A program made the translations under genes and the position numbers. The notes below the pieces were generated by a model. That model searched no databases. It worked only from the letters and a program-made list of their open reading frames with translations, and was not told the origin of the DNA. 64,000 nt of DNA from an uncultured Bacteroidales bacterium. GTDB taxonomy: Bacteria > Bacteroidota > Bacteroidia > Bacteroidales > JAUNSR01. Shown one piece after another: positions 37,545-47,058 of the stretch. The stretch lies in assembly GCA_947074145.1 (NCBI GenBank), contig CAMTOJ010000005.1, positions 62,001-126,000 on the forward strand, in the 5' to 3' direction. How positions within the stretch are numbered: position 1 is the stretch's first letter; every line of letters starts with the position of its first letter.

Positions 37545-38549
37545 ATGGCTAAACAATATAAATGTAAAATAAGCATTCTGATTGCTTGTTATAATAGTAG
37601 TAGGTATATCAGACGGACACTCGATTCATTGTTGAATCAGAGTATGGCTGATATTGAGATTATTTGTATTGATGATGTATCGAGTGATGAAACATTGGAA
37701 ATAATTGAGGAATATGCAAAAAAAGATCAGAGGGTAATTATTGTAAGAAATGAGGTTAATAGCGGTCAGGCTGTTGCTCGAAATAACGGTTTGAAAATTG
37801 CTTCGGGTGAATATATCACAATGATTGATAGTGATGATTGGTTTGAATCGGATGCTTTGGAGATGATCTGTAAAGAGTTTGAAAAGTCGGAAGATACTGA
37901 TGCAGTTCTATATGATTTAGTTTATTATAATGATGATACAAATGAATGTTATCCTTATGAGATGCGTAATAAGAACAGAACATTAACCGGAAGAGATGCT
38001 GCATTTTCGAGTATTAGTTGGGATATTCATGGATATTACGCTATTAAAAATGAGATTCATAAAAAGTATCCCTTTGATGATTCCTCAAAGCTCTATAGTG
38101 ATGATAATACTACTCATATTCATTTTCTAAAAAGCCGTATAGTAAGAGTTTCAACCGGAAAATATTATTATAGACAACATAATCAGTCATCTACTCATAA
38201 AGTGTCGATGCTTGCATTTGAATGGATTAATGCAGCAGATTCTCTGAGACGCTCTCTTTTAGCTGAAAAAGCTGATCGCGAAATAATCGTGAAACAGGAA
38301 AATGAGAGATGGAAAATACTTATCGATAGAATTGTTTATTTTTTAAGATACAGTAATAGTTTTTCTTCTCAGGAGAAAGATAGTTTACTAAGTCTGTTCA
38401 GAGAAGCATTTAAGAGAAGTGATATCTCGGTGCTTTATCCCGAATATAAGTATAAACCAGGTTATTTTGCTTTTATAAGAAACTTTGATCTATTTATGGT
38501 GCAATTAAAAACGTACTATCTTTTAAAAAAGGTGACCGGCAGATTATAG
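37545..38549 (+). CDS. Glycosyltransferase family 2
   Basis: A 334-residue GT-A enzyme with ISILIACYNSSRYIRRTLDSLLNQ, IICIDDVSSDETLEII, GQAVARNNGLKIASGEYITMIDSDDW (metal-binding DSDD) and a C-terminal helical region ending in basic residues. The start is ATG 6 bp after the flippase stop, so translation is likely coupled. It would add a sugar to the lipid-linked intermediate handled by the flippase. Confidence 0.9.
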   Translation: MAKQYKCKISILIACYNSSRYIRRTLDSLLNQSMADIEIICIDDVSSDETLEIIEEYAKKDQRVIIVRNEVNSGQAVARNNGLKIASGEYITMIDSDDWFESDALEMICKEFEKSEDTDAVLYDLVYYNDDTNECYPYEMRNKNRTLTGRDAAFSSISWDIHGYYAIKNEIHKKYPFDDSSKLYSDDNTTHIHFLKSRIVRVSTGKYYYRQHNQSSTHKVSMLAFEWINAADSLRRSLLAEKADREIIVKQENERWKILIDRIVYFLRYSNSFSSQEKDSLLSLFREAFKRSDISVLYPEYKYKPGYFAFIRNFDLFMVQLKTYYLLKKVTGRL

Positions 38550-38638
38550 AGTTATAAACATACCAAACATCGAGAATAATTTAATATGAATGTATTAAAA
38601 CATAGACTCTGAAATCAGAAAATTAAAAAGATAAATAG

Positions 38639-38646
38639 TAATTTTG
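38639..38646 (+). promoter_or_regulatory. -7 promoter element of the alkaline phosphatase gene (TAATTTTG)
   Basis: This matches TAnnTTTG about 63 nt before the ATG at 38709. No clear -33 TTTG was found. Confidence 0.45.
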
Positions 38647-38708
38647 GAGACTAAAGAAATTTAGAATATGCTTAAATAAACAATTAAAAGTCACAATATA
38701 ACGACACT

Positions 38709-40106
38709 ATGAAAAGAAATTTATCACTGCTTGTTTCCTTATTTTTATTTATATCTGTTTTTGCTTCAAATGAAAAGGCGAAATATGTTTTTTACTTTAT
38801 CGGCGACGGTATGGGGCTTAACCAAGTTGTTATGACTGAAATGTTTCTTGCTCAAAAGGAGGGGAAAATTGGTGCGGAAAATTTATGTTTTACAAGTTTT
38901 CCTTATACGGGGTTAGCCAGAACTTACTCAACCGATAATTCTATTACCGATTCTGCAGCAGGTGGAACAGCACTTGCAACAGGTGTTAAGACAAAAAATG
39001 GAACAATATCAATGGATAGAGAACATAAGAAACCTCTAAAGACCATTGCTGAAAGAGCAAAAGAAAAAGGTAATGCAGTGGGGATTCTTACATCAGTAAG
39101 TGTGGACCATGCTACACCAGCAAGTTTTTATGCTCATACACCATCTCGTGGAATGTATTATGAAATAGGAACATTTTTACCAAAATCAGATTTTGATTTT
39201 TTTGCCGGTTCAGGATTTATATCTCCTGACAAAAAGGATGATAAGAGCAAACAAAATCTTTTTACTCTGTTTAAAGACAACAACTATAAGGTGATTCGTG
39301 GAATAAAAAAATATGATAAAAAATCTGTTGAAGCCGATAAAGTAATTCTTATTCAAAAAGAGGGAAAACCTATAGATTCATTCCCTTTTGCTATTGACAG
39401 AGATGATGATGATCTGACATTGGCGCAGGTTACTGAAAAAGGGATAGATTTTCTATCTAAAAAGAATAAAGGTTTTTTTATGATGGTTGAAGGTGGTAAG
39501 ATTGATTGGTCAAGCCATTCAAATGATGCCGGAACTACAATCTATGAAGTCTTGGATATGGATAAGGCTGTGGCGCTTGCTTATGAATTTTATAAGCAAA
39601 AACCTGACTCAACACTTATTGTTGTGACCGCCGATCACGAAACAGGAGGACTTGGTCTTGGGGTTCAGGGTTATACACTTATGTTTGATAACTTTAATTC
39701 TCAGAAGCTCTCACAATCAGGATTATCAAAAGCAATATTCAAACTTTTTAAAGAGGAAAAGAATATATCATGGGATAAATTCAAAAACTTTATAGAGGAA
39801 AAGACAGGTCTATGGGGTGGATTCAAACCTGACGAAAACCAAGAAAAAGCTATTAGAGATAGTTTTGAAAACGCTATCAAAAAAAGAGAGCAGGAAAAGA
39901 CAAAAACAGAATATTCTGAAGATAGTGCCCTTGCTTCACTTATAATAAAGACAATAAACAGAGTGTCAAAAGTGGGTTGGACATCAGATACTCACACAGC
40001 TTCATATGTTCCTGTTTACGCCATCGGAGTAGGAGCTGATCAATTTTCAGGAATAATGGAGAATGTCGATATTCCTAATAAAGTAGCTGAAATAGCCGGA
40101 TATTAA
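38709..40106 (+). CDS. Alkaline phosphatase (PhoA family)
   Basis: A 465-residue periplasmic enzyme with a signal peptide ending near VFAS. FYFIGDGMGLNQ holds the first metal ligand Asp; TDSAAGGTALATG carries the nucleophile S82 preceded by D81; VVTADHETGG supplies D309/H310; and TSDTHTA supplies the late His (H429). All core metal and catalytic residues are present and length is normal. It releases phosphate from monoesters. It lies 12 bp upstream of an EamA transporter gene, probably in one transcript. Confidence 0.95.
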   Translation: MKRNLSLLVSLFLFISVFASNEKAKYVFYFIGDGMGLNQVVMTEMFLAQKEGKIGAENLCFTSFPYTGLARTYSTDNSITDSAAGGTALATGVKTKNGTISMDREHKKPLKTIAERAKEKGNAVGILTSVSVDHATPASFYAHTPSRGMYYEIGTFLPKSDFDFFAGSGFISPDKKDDKSKQNLFTLFKDNNYKVIRGIKKYDKKSVEADKVILIQKEGKPIDSFPFAIDRDDDDLTLAQVTEKGIDFLSKKNKGFFMMVEGGKIDWSSHSNDAGTTIYEVLDMDKAVALAYEFYKQKPDSTLIVVTADHETGGLGLGVQGYTLMFDNFNSQKLSQSGLSKAIFKLFKEEKNISWDKFKNFIEEKTGLWGGFKPDENQEKAIRDSFENAIKKREQEKTKTEYSEDSALASLIIKTINRVSKVGWTSDTHTASYVPVYAIGVGADQFSGIMENVDIPNKVAEIAGY

Positions 40107-40118
40107 AAAAGACTTATA

Positions 40119-41057
40119 ATGATCACTAACAAATTGACAGATAACAGACTATTTTATCATGGTTTGGCACTATTTACTACATCTGTCTGGGGTACAACAT
40201 TTATATCAACCAAAATATTACTGAGCAATGGATTCTCTCCAGCAGAGATTCTGTTGTTCAGATTTCTTATAGCATATTTCTCAATATTACTTTTTACACC
40301 AAGGAAAATATTTGCCGATACAGTGAAGGATGAACTTATGTTTGTCGCTTCCGGAATAGCGGGAGGTTCGCTTTATTTCGTAACAGAGAATATGGCTCTT
40401 GAATATACATTGGCCTCCAATGTGTCTATTATTATTTGTACTGCACCTTTATTTACAGCTATACTGGTTAGGTTGTTTTATAAATCGGAAAAGCTTAAAC
40501 CAACATTATTAACAGGCTCTATTATTGCTTTATTGGGAGTTCTTTTTGTTGTGTTTAATGGAAGTTTTATGTTAAAAATTAATCCGATAGGGGATGTTTT
40601 GACTATTATGGCAGCGTTATCTTGGGCATTTTATAGTATTATAATAAAATCATTAAATAATAAATATAATGTTTTGTTTGTCACAAGAAAGGTGTTCTTC
40701 TATGGAATAATTACTTTGCTTCCTTATTTCATTTTCAGACCATTACAATTTAATATATCAGCGTTTTATAATCCTGTAGTTTTATTTAATATATTATTCC
40801 TTGGTTTTCTGGCTTCTATGTTCTGTTTCTTTTTATGGAACATTATAGTTAAGAATATCGGTGCGGTAAGTGCTTCCAATTATATATATCTTGGTCCTAT
40901 GATAACAAGTATTTCTGCATATATCTTTCTTGATGAAAAACTTACACCAATTGCAGTCTTAGGATGTATGTTTATTATGACAGGAGTGTATATAGCGGAA
41001 AAAGGTTTTGATATACAATTTTTAGTTAAAGGATTCTTAAAAATTACAAAAAGATAA
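40119..41057 (+). CDS. EamA/DMT-family membrane transporter
   Basis: A 312-residue inner-membrane protein with about ten hydrophobic helices in two tandem EamA repeats (about 12-145 and 155-295). Conserved features are TTSVWGTTFISTKILL at the start and IAALSWAFYSIIIKSL plus LGPMITSISAYIFLDEKLTPIAVLG in the second half. It is a drug/metabolite-type transporter of unknown substrate. It follows the alkaline phosphatase by 12 bp and precedes the export operon by 154 bp. Confidence 0.9.
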   Translation: MITNKLTDNRLFYHGLALFTTSVWGTTFISTKILLSNGFSPAEILLFRFLIAYFSILLFTPRKIFADTVKDELMFVASGIAGGSLYFVTENMALEYTLASNVSIIICTAPLFTAILVRLFYKSEKLKPTLLTGSIIALLGVLFVVFNGSFMLKINPIGDVLTIMAALSWAFYSIIIKSLNNKYNVLFVTRKVFFYGIITLLPYFIFRPLQFNISAFYNPVVLFNILFLGFLASMFCFFLWNIIVKNIGAVSASNYIYLGPMITSISAYIFLDEKLTPIAVLGCMFIMTGVYIAEKGFDIQFLVKGFLKITKR

Positions 41058-41211
41058 GAGTGTCCTCTATAATTGGTATAAATTGCAAGAATTAACACAT
41101 TGTCATCTTAATTTTTATTAGTTAATAAATTTAGGATTGAAAGATGTTTGTAGATGTAAATTAAACCATTTGTATTAAAAATGGTCAAATAGAAAATGAA
41201 GACACAACATA

Positions 41212-42105
41212 ATGAGCATAATCATAAAAGGGCTTAATAAGATATACCCTAATGGAAATCACGCACTCAAAGATGTAAATCTTGAAATTCCTCCGGGAAT
41301 GTTCGGATTGCTTGGACCTAACGGAGCTGGGAAATCTACTTTTATTAGAATTCTTGTCGCATTAATGGAACCATCTTCCGGTTCTATCAATATGTATGGT
41401 TATGATATCCTAAAGGAAAGAGAACAGGTCCGCAAGATAATGGGTTATCTGCCTCAGGATTTTCGTTTTTTCGCACCTTATAAAACATATGAATTTCTTG
41501 ATTATGCTGCGATGCTTTCAGGTATAAATTCACGTCGAGAAAGAAAGGAAAGAGTAGATGAAATGCTACGTTCAGTAGGTCTTTATGAAGTTCGCGATCG
41601 TTATGCCAATAAACTTTCAGGAGGGATGAAACGACGTTTGGGAATTGCCCAGGCATTAATACATAATCCAAAAGTTATTGTTGTAGATGAACCAACAACA
41701 GGTCTTGACCCGGAAGAGAGGATAAGATTCAGAAATCTTCTAACAAAGGCTGCCGGTAATAATGTTTCAATTATACTTTCAACACATATTGTGGGAGATA
41801 TTTCGAGCTCCTGTAATAATATGACTCTTCTTAATAAAGGTCAGATTTCTTTTGTGGGTGCCCCCGAGGAACTAATAAAAAAAGCTGAGGGAAAGGTTTG
41901 GAGAGCAATCGTACCTGATGAAATTTTTCAACAAATCAATGAAGAGTATCCTGTTATTACGACTATACCTGTAGCCAATGGATGGGAAATACAGGTTGTT
42001 TCGGAAACCCCACCTTGTGAAGGCGCCGAACTTTTTGCTCCAAATCTCGAACATGCTTATGTTTATTTCATAGACAGCAAATTTGACCTATGGAGAAAAG
42101 GTTAG
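41212..42105 (+). CDS. ABC transporter ATP-binding protein (export operon, first gene)
   Basis: A 297-residue cytosolic ATPase with Walker A GPNGAGKST (K41), Q-loop LPQDF, signature LSGGMKRR (S136), Walker B VIVVDEPTTG (D159, E160) and H-loop LSTHI. About 85 residues follow the ATPase core, with AIVPDEIFQQI and VVSETPPCEGAELFAPNLEHAYVY. The core and this tail closely match the ATPase domain at the end of the 1529-residue RND fusion in the same operon, so the two are paralogues. It would power the permease encoded 49 bp downstream. Confidence 0.95.
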   Translation: MSIIIKGLNKIYPNGNHALKDVNLEIPPGMFGLLGPNGAGKSTFIRILVALMEPSSGSINMYGYDILKEREQVRKIMGYLPQDFRFFAPYKTYEFLDYAAMLSGINSRRERKERVDEMLRSVGLYEVRDRYANKLSGGMKRRLGIAQALIHNPKVIVVDEPTTGLDPEERIRFRNLLTKAAGNNVSIILSTHIVGDISSSCNNMTLLNKGQISFVGAPEELIKKAEGKVWRAIVPDEIFQQINEEYPVITTIPVANGWEIQVVSETPPCEGAELFAPNLEHAYVYFIDSKFDLWRKG

Positions 42106-42154
42106 TTTGTTGAAATTATAAAATGATTCTACTTATTAAATGAAAAAATAGATA

Positions 42155-45100
42155 ATGATTTCATTTCACAATATATCTGCTGTTGCCAAATATGAAAGTC
42201 GACTTCTGGGAAGGGGATGGTTTTTCAAAATATTTACGCTTTTATCTATTTTACCTTTAGGTATTACAAGCTTGAGCTTTTTAAATTCCTTCCGTCCGTG
42301 GATTCTTGTGGCTATACCGGCAAATATACCTTATTTCAATATGTTGCTGATTAATGTAGGACAAGCAATAATCGCGATTTTCTTGGCTTCTGAATTTATA
42401 AAAAGGGACACAAAACTCGATACTTCAGAAGTTTTCTTTGTAAAACCGATGAGTAATACTGAGTATGTAATAGGTAAGACATGGGGTAGTTTGCGGATGT
42501 TTATTTCTTTAAATTTCGCGGCTCTTTTAATCGCATTTATATTTAATTCTTTAATTGATTATGTTTGGATAGATTGGGGAGCTTATCTGTTTTATTTTAT
42601 GGCTATTAGTATTCCTACTTTGGTCTTTGTAATAGGGTTGTCGTACTTTTTGATGATTTTGCTAAAGAATCAAGCAGTAGTTTTTGCCCTACTTCTTGCA
42701 TATATAGCTATTACCTTGTTCTATATAGGAGATTCTGTTTATTATCTTTTTGACTATATGGGATTTAATCTTCCATTGATGAAGTCAGATATTGTTGGTC
42801 ATGTAAATCTTATACCTATTATTCTGCATAGGTCTATATATTTATTTCTTGGAATAGCATTTATTGCAATGACAATATATAAATTGCCCCGACTTGCCAA
42901 TAATAAGAACAATACAAAATATGTGTTGATTACAGCAATCTTGTTTTTCTTGGGAGCCGGAGTTTTGGTGCTTCATCATATTTCAAGTTTTTATATGAAG
43001 AGTAATGCAAGAGAAAATTTCCTTGCAATAAATAATAAATACTCAGGGTATGCAAAAATAGCACCCGATTCATGTTTTATAAATCTTAATCAAATGCCTC
43101 GTTCCATCGAAGCAGAGATGGTATTTAATGGAAAGACACTTGAAGGAGCAAAAGAATATGTCTTTTCTCTCAATCCGGGATTAACAGTTAATTCAGTTAC
43201 AAGCAAATCTCACAAAATATCTTTTATAAGAGATAATCAGGTTATTCTTGTAGCATTTGATAAGGAACTGAAAAGGGGAGAAAATGTAGATCTAAAGTTT
43301 AATTATAAAGGGAATATTGATCAGAACTATTGTTATTTGGATGTTAGTGATAAGGATCTTGCAAAGACTAATAGTGTTATGCTTTTTAATATTGAAAAAA
43401 GTTATGCATTTATTACACCTAAATATCTTCTGCTTACACCCGAAACAGCATGGTATCCAAAACAAGGAGTATCATATAGTCCGGAAAATCCTACATGGTC
43501 ACAATCTCATTTTACAAAATATCGCCTTGAAGTGACAGCTCTTGATTCGCTGGTTGCTGTTTCTCAGGGAAAGGATACGATAATAGATGGTAAATATATC
43601 TTTGAGCCTGATAGACAACTAATGAATATATCATTAGCCATAGGTGATTATGAGAAGTTTACTATGAAAATAGATACTATCGATTATTCAATGTGGATGA
43701 TAAAGAATCATGATTATTTTACTCAGACACTCGATTCATTAAAGGATACGTTATCGGTAGTTATTCCGGATATTAAAGGGAATATTGAAAGGAGTAGAAA
43801 TTTGACTTATCCGTTCAATCGTTTTGGATTAGTTGAAGTTCCTGCCAATTTTGAAACATATCCTCGTCTTTGGACCAAAGCACAGGAGTCTGTTCAACCG
43901 GAACTTGTTTTCGTTTGTGAAAGAGCATATGATATTGGGCGTGCCGATATCCATGAAAACCTGAGATGGATGAGAGAATACAACAAAAACGGATGGCTGG
44001 GACGTGACCATACAGATTTTGAATTGCAACTTAATGTGTTAAGGAATTTGATCTATTATTTTAATGATGATAATGGTGAATATAAATGGAGTATGAAAGC
44101 GGGTGGTTCGGGAACTCTTGAAGTTATTCCCAATAAATATAAGATATATCCGCAACTATTCAATTTTAGAGTAAATCTCTTTTCTTCCGAATTGGCTTTT
44201 GCTAATAGGCTATTGGAGCAATATGTAGATCCTGATAAAAGTTCGAGATGGATGAGAAATATCAATGGGATTACAGTGGAAGAGAAAGCAAATCTTTTAT
44301 TTAAAGAATCAAGCTTCAGAGATTTAATGTATTCTGATAATAAAGAACTGACAAATGCGATTGTAACTTTAAAATCAGCTGAACTTTTTATGCCGGGAGA
44401 GTTAAAGATTGGCAGAGATGAATTTAGGGATTCAGTATTTTCATATATAAATCGCAATAGTTTTCAAAATATTGATTTTGAGAGAATGATGCTTCACTTT
44501 GAAGATATCACAGATTGGGATTTTAAAGAAGATTATTCGATGTGGCTTGACTCAGTATATTGTCCGGGGTATGAAATATCTGAACCTATAGTTTCCTATT
44601 TTAATAATGGAGATGAAGATGTGTATGAAACTGTTTTCAAGATTCACAATGTTTCGGATATATTTGGGATGCTAAGAATTGAGGTTCGAGAACAGCAGAA
44701 TCAGACAACTAATGATTATTTCTATGTGGATGCGGGCAACATGGTAGAACGTGTTATAATAACAAATACACAACCTGTTTCATTTGAAATAACCACTAAT
44801 ATATCGACAAATATTCCCTCTACTTTATCCTTCAGAGCCGGAAATGTAACAACCGTTGTAGATCGGGAACCAAAGGTAGCTGATACTTATAATGTAAATA
44901 ATCTGGAAACAAAAGGTGTGATCATTGTGGATAATGAAGATCCGGGATTCTCAATTTCAGAGAGTGAGCCTATAGGATTGCTTGCTACATGGATTCTTAA
45001 GGAGGATGATGGCACAGGTCTTGATTTTGTGGGATATAATATATGGCGTCCACCTTTGAAGTGGTCTAAAACTACAGCTCCGAGATATTATGGACGAAAT

Positions 45101-45436
45101 GTGAGGTCAGTACATTTTTTGAAGAGCGGAAAGGGAAATGCCTGGGCTCAATGGAATATACCAATAGAGGAAGAGGGACAATATGATCTTTACTATTGGG
45201 TAGCCGGTTATGACGAGGTGAGATGGATGAGGTGGAAGCAGGCCAAATATCAATTTTTTGTAAATGCATTTGGAGAGGAGCCTGATGAATATACTTTGAA
45301 TCTTCGTCGAAATGATCAGGGGTGGGCTCTACTGGGAACTTTTTATGCCGGAAAGGGAGATTTTACAGTTAAACTTACCAATAATACCAAGCTAAATGCA
45401 GTCGAAGCAGATGCGGTAAAACTTGTGAAAAGATAA
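42155..45436 (+). CDS. ABC-2-type permease fused to an M1-peptidase-like ectodomain and a golvesin-like domain
   Basis: A 1093-residue protein. Residues 1-280 are an ABC-2 permease with about seven hydrophobic helices. The next ~600 residues resemble the N-terminal beta-saddle of M1 aminopeptidases (AEMVFNGKTLEGAKEYVFSL, LLTPETAWYPKQ, NISLAIGDYEKFTMK) and the family's YPFNRFGLVEVPANFETYPRLW region (from about 551). However, no HExxH zinc motif appears, so peptidase activity is unlikely. The last ~115 residues (about 978-1092; AWAQWNIPIEEEGQYDLYYWVAGY) look like a golvesin/Xly-type beta-sandwich. It is likely the membrane partner of the ATPase at 41212, with a large periplasmic binding part. 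Confidence 0.85.
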   Translation: MISFHNISAVAKYESRLLGRGWFFKIFTLLSILPLGITSLSFLNSFRPWILVAIPANIPYFNMLLINVGQAIIAIFLASEFIKRDTKLDTSEVFFVKPMSNTEYVIGKTWGSLRMFISLNFAALLIAFIFNSLIDYVWIDWGAYLFYFMAISIPTLVFVIGLSYFLMILLKNQAVVFALLLAYIAITLFYIGDSVYYLFDYMGFNLPLMKSDIVGHVNLIPIILHRSIYLFLGIAFIAMTIYKLPRLANNKNNTKYVLITAILFFLGAGVLVLHHISSFYMKSNARENFLAINNKYSGYAKIAPDSCFINLNQMPRSIEAEMVFNGKTLEGAKEYVFSLNPGLTVNSVTSKSHKISFIRDNQVILVAFDKELKRGENVDLKFNYKGNIDQNYCYLDVSDKDLAKTNSVMLFNIEKSYAFITPKYLLLTPETAWYPKQGVSYSPENPTWSQSHFTKYRLEVTALDSLVAVSQGKDTIIDGKYIFEPDRQLMNISLAIGDYEKFTMKIDTIDYSMWMIKNHDYFTQTLDSLKDTLSVVIPDIKGNIERSRNLTYPFNRFGLVEVPANFETYPRLWTKAQESVQPELVFVCERAYDIGRADIHENLRWMREYNKNGWLGRDHTDFELQLNVLRNLIYYFNDDNGEYKWSMKAGGSGTLEVIPNKYKIYPQLFNFRVNLFSSELAFANRLLEQYVDPDKSSRWMRNINGITVEEKANLLFKESSFRDLMYSDNKELTNAIVTLKSAELFMPGELKIGRDEFRDSVFSYINRNSFQNIDFERMMLHFEDITDWDFKEDYSMWLDSVYCPGYEISEPIVSYFNNGDEDVYETVFKIHNVSDIFGMLRIEVREQQNQTTNDYFYVDAGNMVERVIITNTQPVSFEITTNISTNIPSTLSFRAGNVTTVVDREPKVADTYNVNNLETKGVIIVDNEDPGFSISESEPIGLLATWILKEDDGTGLDFVGYNIWRPPLKWSKTTAPRYYGRNVRSVHFLKSGKGNAWAQWNIPIEEEGQYDLYYWVAGYDEVRWMRWKQAKYQFFVNAFGEEPDEYTLNLRRNDQGWALLGTFYAGKGDFTVKLTNNTKLNAVEADAVKLVKR

Positions 45437-45467
45437 ATTTCTTGTTTTGCCAATAAAAAATAAAAAG

Positions 45468-45515
45468 ATGAACCGGTATTTGTTTCCGGAAGAAGATGAT
45501 GAAAATAATGATTAA
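45468..45515 (+). CDS. Possible 15-residue small ORF ahead of the TolC gene
   Basis: ATG to TAA encodes MNRYLFPEEDDENND, preceded by an A-rich AAATAAAAAG stretch. It lies in the 102-bp gap between the permease fusion and the outer-membrane channel gene. It could be a translated small acidic peptide, a leader, or chance; only comparison between genomes would tell. Confidence 0.2.
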   Translation: MNRYLFPEEDDENND

Positions 45516-45538
45516 ATGAATATTATAAAAAACTATAT

Positions 45539-47014
45539 ATGAGGAAATTGTGCTTATGGGCTTTGCTTTTGTCAAGTTCGTTTTCTGCTAAAAGTCAGAT
45601 TGCATTGACAATGGAAAGAGCTCTTGAAATAGCAAGCGTTAACAGTCCTGACATTCAGACTTCATTAATGAATCTTGAAAGATCGAAACTTAATCTATTA
45701 GCTCAGCGGGCATCTCTTAAATCAAAGTTCTCTCTTGATTTTAATCCTGTAACCTATTCAAAAAACAGAAGTTTTGATAATCGTCTTTCTCAATGGTATA
45801 CCAATGAATCTTTTTCATCAATGGGAACATTCAGAGTCGTACAGCCAATTCTCTGGACAGATGGTAGTATATCTTTGGTGAACTCTTTTGGTTGGCAAGA
45901 TAATAAGTCGCAATTAACCAGTTCGAGTTCAAATGAGAATAAGTCTTTTCAGAATAATCTTTATCTGAGTCTTTCTCAACCTCTTTTTACATATAATCGC
46001 ACAAAGATGGCTCTGAATGAGCTTGAACTCGATTATGAAAATTCAATGATAGCATATGCTCTACAGCAGCTTAGTATGGAACGTAATATAACTTCGTCGT
46101 TCTATACTGTATATACTGCACAAAGTAATTTGCAGATTAGTGAAGACGCATTGGAGAGCGCAAAGAAGAGTTATGAAATAATAAAGAATAAGGTTGATGC
46201 GGATTTGGCAGCAAAAGATGAGCTTTTTCAGGCAGAATTAAATCTTTCGACGGCAATGTCGAGCGTAGAAGATGCTATTGTGACTGTCGAAAATTCAAAA
46301 GATCAACTAAAACAGAGATTAGGTATGCCTCTTGATGAGGATTTTTCTGTAGTTACCGAAGTTAATGTGGAAAAGGTTTATATAAATCTTGAACATGCAG
46401 TAGAAAGTGCAATGCATTCAAGACTTGAATTAAGACAGCGCCAAATTACTACTAAACAACTTGAGTTTCAGATGATACAAACTAAAGCTCTTAACGAGTT
46501 TAAAGGAGATGTCTCTCTTTCTATTGGTATAATGGGGGATAATGAAGCGTTTGGTAAGATCTATGAACATCCTACACAGAATCCGAGAGTCGCAGTAAGT
46601 TTTTCAGTTCCTATATTTGATTGGGGTGAGAGAAAAGCAAAAATTAAATCACAGGAGACTGCAATGAAAATAAATGTTTTGCAAGGTCAGGAAGAGGAAA
46701 AAACTATTGAAATGGATGTTCGACAGACCTATAGAAGTCTTGAAAATGATTACAGACAAATTGAGATAGCTCGTCAGAATGTGAAAAATGCACAGCTTAC
46801 TTATGATCTGAATCTCGAAAGATATAGAAACGGTGATTTATCGGGAATGGAAATGAGTCAATTTGAAAATCAGCTTTCTTCTAAGAAGATGTCGCTCGTA
46901 CAGGCAATGATTAATTATAAGATTGACCTGTTGAATCTGAGAATTCTTACATTATATGATTTTTCGGCTAACAAATCTATAATGCCGGAGATAAATAAGC
47001 TTTTACAAAAGTAA
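45539..47014 (+). CDS. TolC-family outer-membrane efflux channel
   Basis: A 491-residue protein with a signal peptide ending near SAKSQ. Two OEP repeats are seen (about 25-240 and 265-470), each with long amphipathic helices (MERALEIASVNSPDIQ; LDEDFSVVTEVNVEKVY linking; QTYRSLENDYRQIEIARQNV) and the NLERYRNGDLSGMEMSQFENQL motif. The protein forms the trimeric outer-membrane and periplasmic tunnel of tripartite pumps. It is followed 44 bp later by the membrane-fusion protein gene. Confidence 0.95.
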   Translation: MRKLCLWALLLSSSFSAKSQIALTMERALEIASVNSPDIQTSLMNLERSKLNLLAQRASLKSKFSLDFNPVTYSKNRSFDNRLSQWYTNESFSSMGTFRVVQPILWTDGSISLVNSFGWQDNKSQLTSSSSNENKSFQNNLYLSLSQPLFTYNRTKMALNELELDYENSMIAYALQQLSMERNITSSFYTVYTAQSNLQISEDALESAKKSYEIIKNKVDADLAAKDELFQAELNLSTAMSSVEDAIVTVENSKDQLKQRLGMPLDEDFSVVTEVNVEKVYINLEHAVESAMHSRLELRQRQITTKQLEFQMIQTKALNEFKGDVSLSIGIMGDNEAFGKIYEHPTQNPRVAVSFSVPIFDWGERKAKIKSQETAMKINVLQGQEEEKTIEMDVRQTYRSLENDYRQIEIARQNVKNAQLTYDLNLERYRNGDLSGMEMSQFENQLSSKKMSLVQAMINYKIDLLNLRILTLYDFSANKSIMPEINKLLQK

Positions 47015-47058
47015 AAGGGGTACAACATAAGATTAAAAGAAAAATAAAAAATAAAGAT

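Noticed and set aside
43800-44100. Active M1 metallopeptidase site in the permease fusion
   Set aside because: No HExxH followed by a downstream Glu is present; ADIHENLRWM does not fit the motif.
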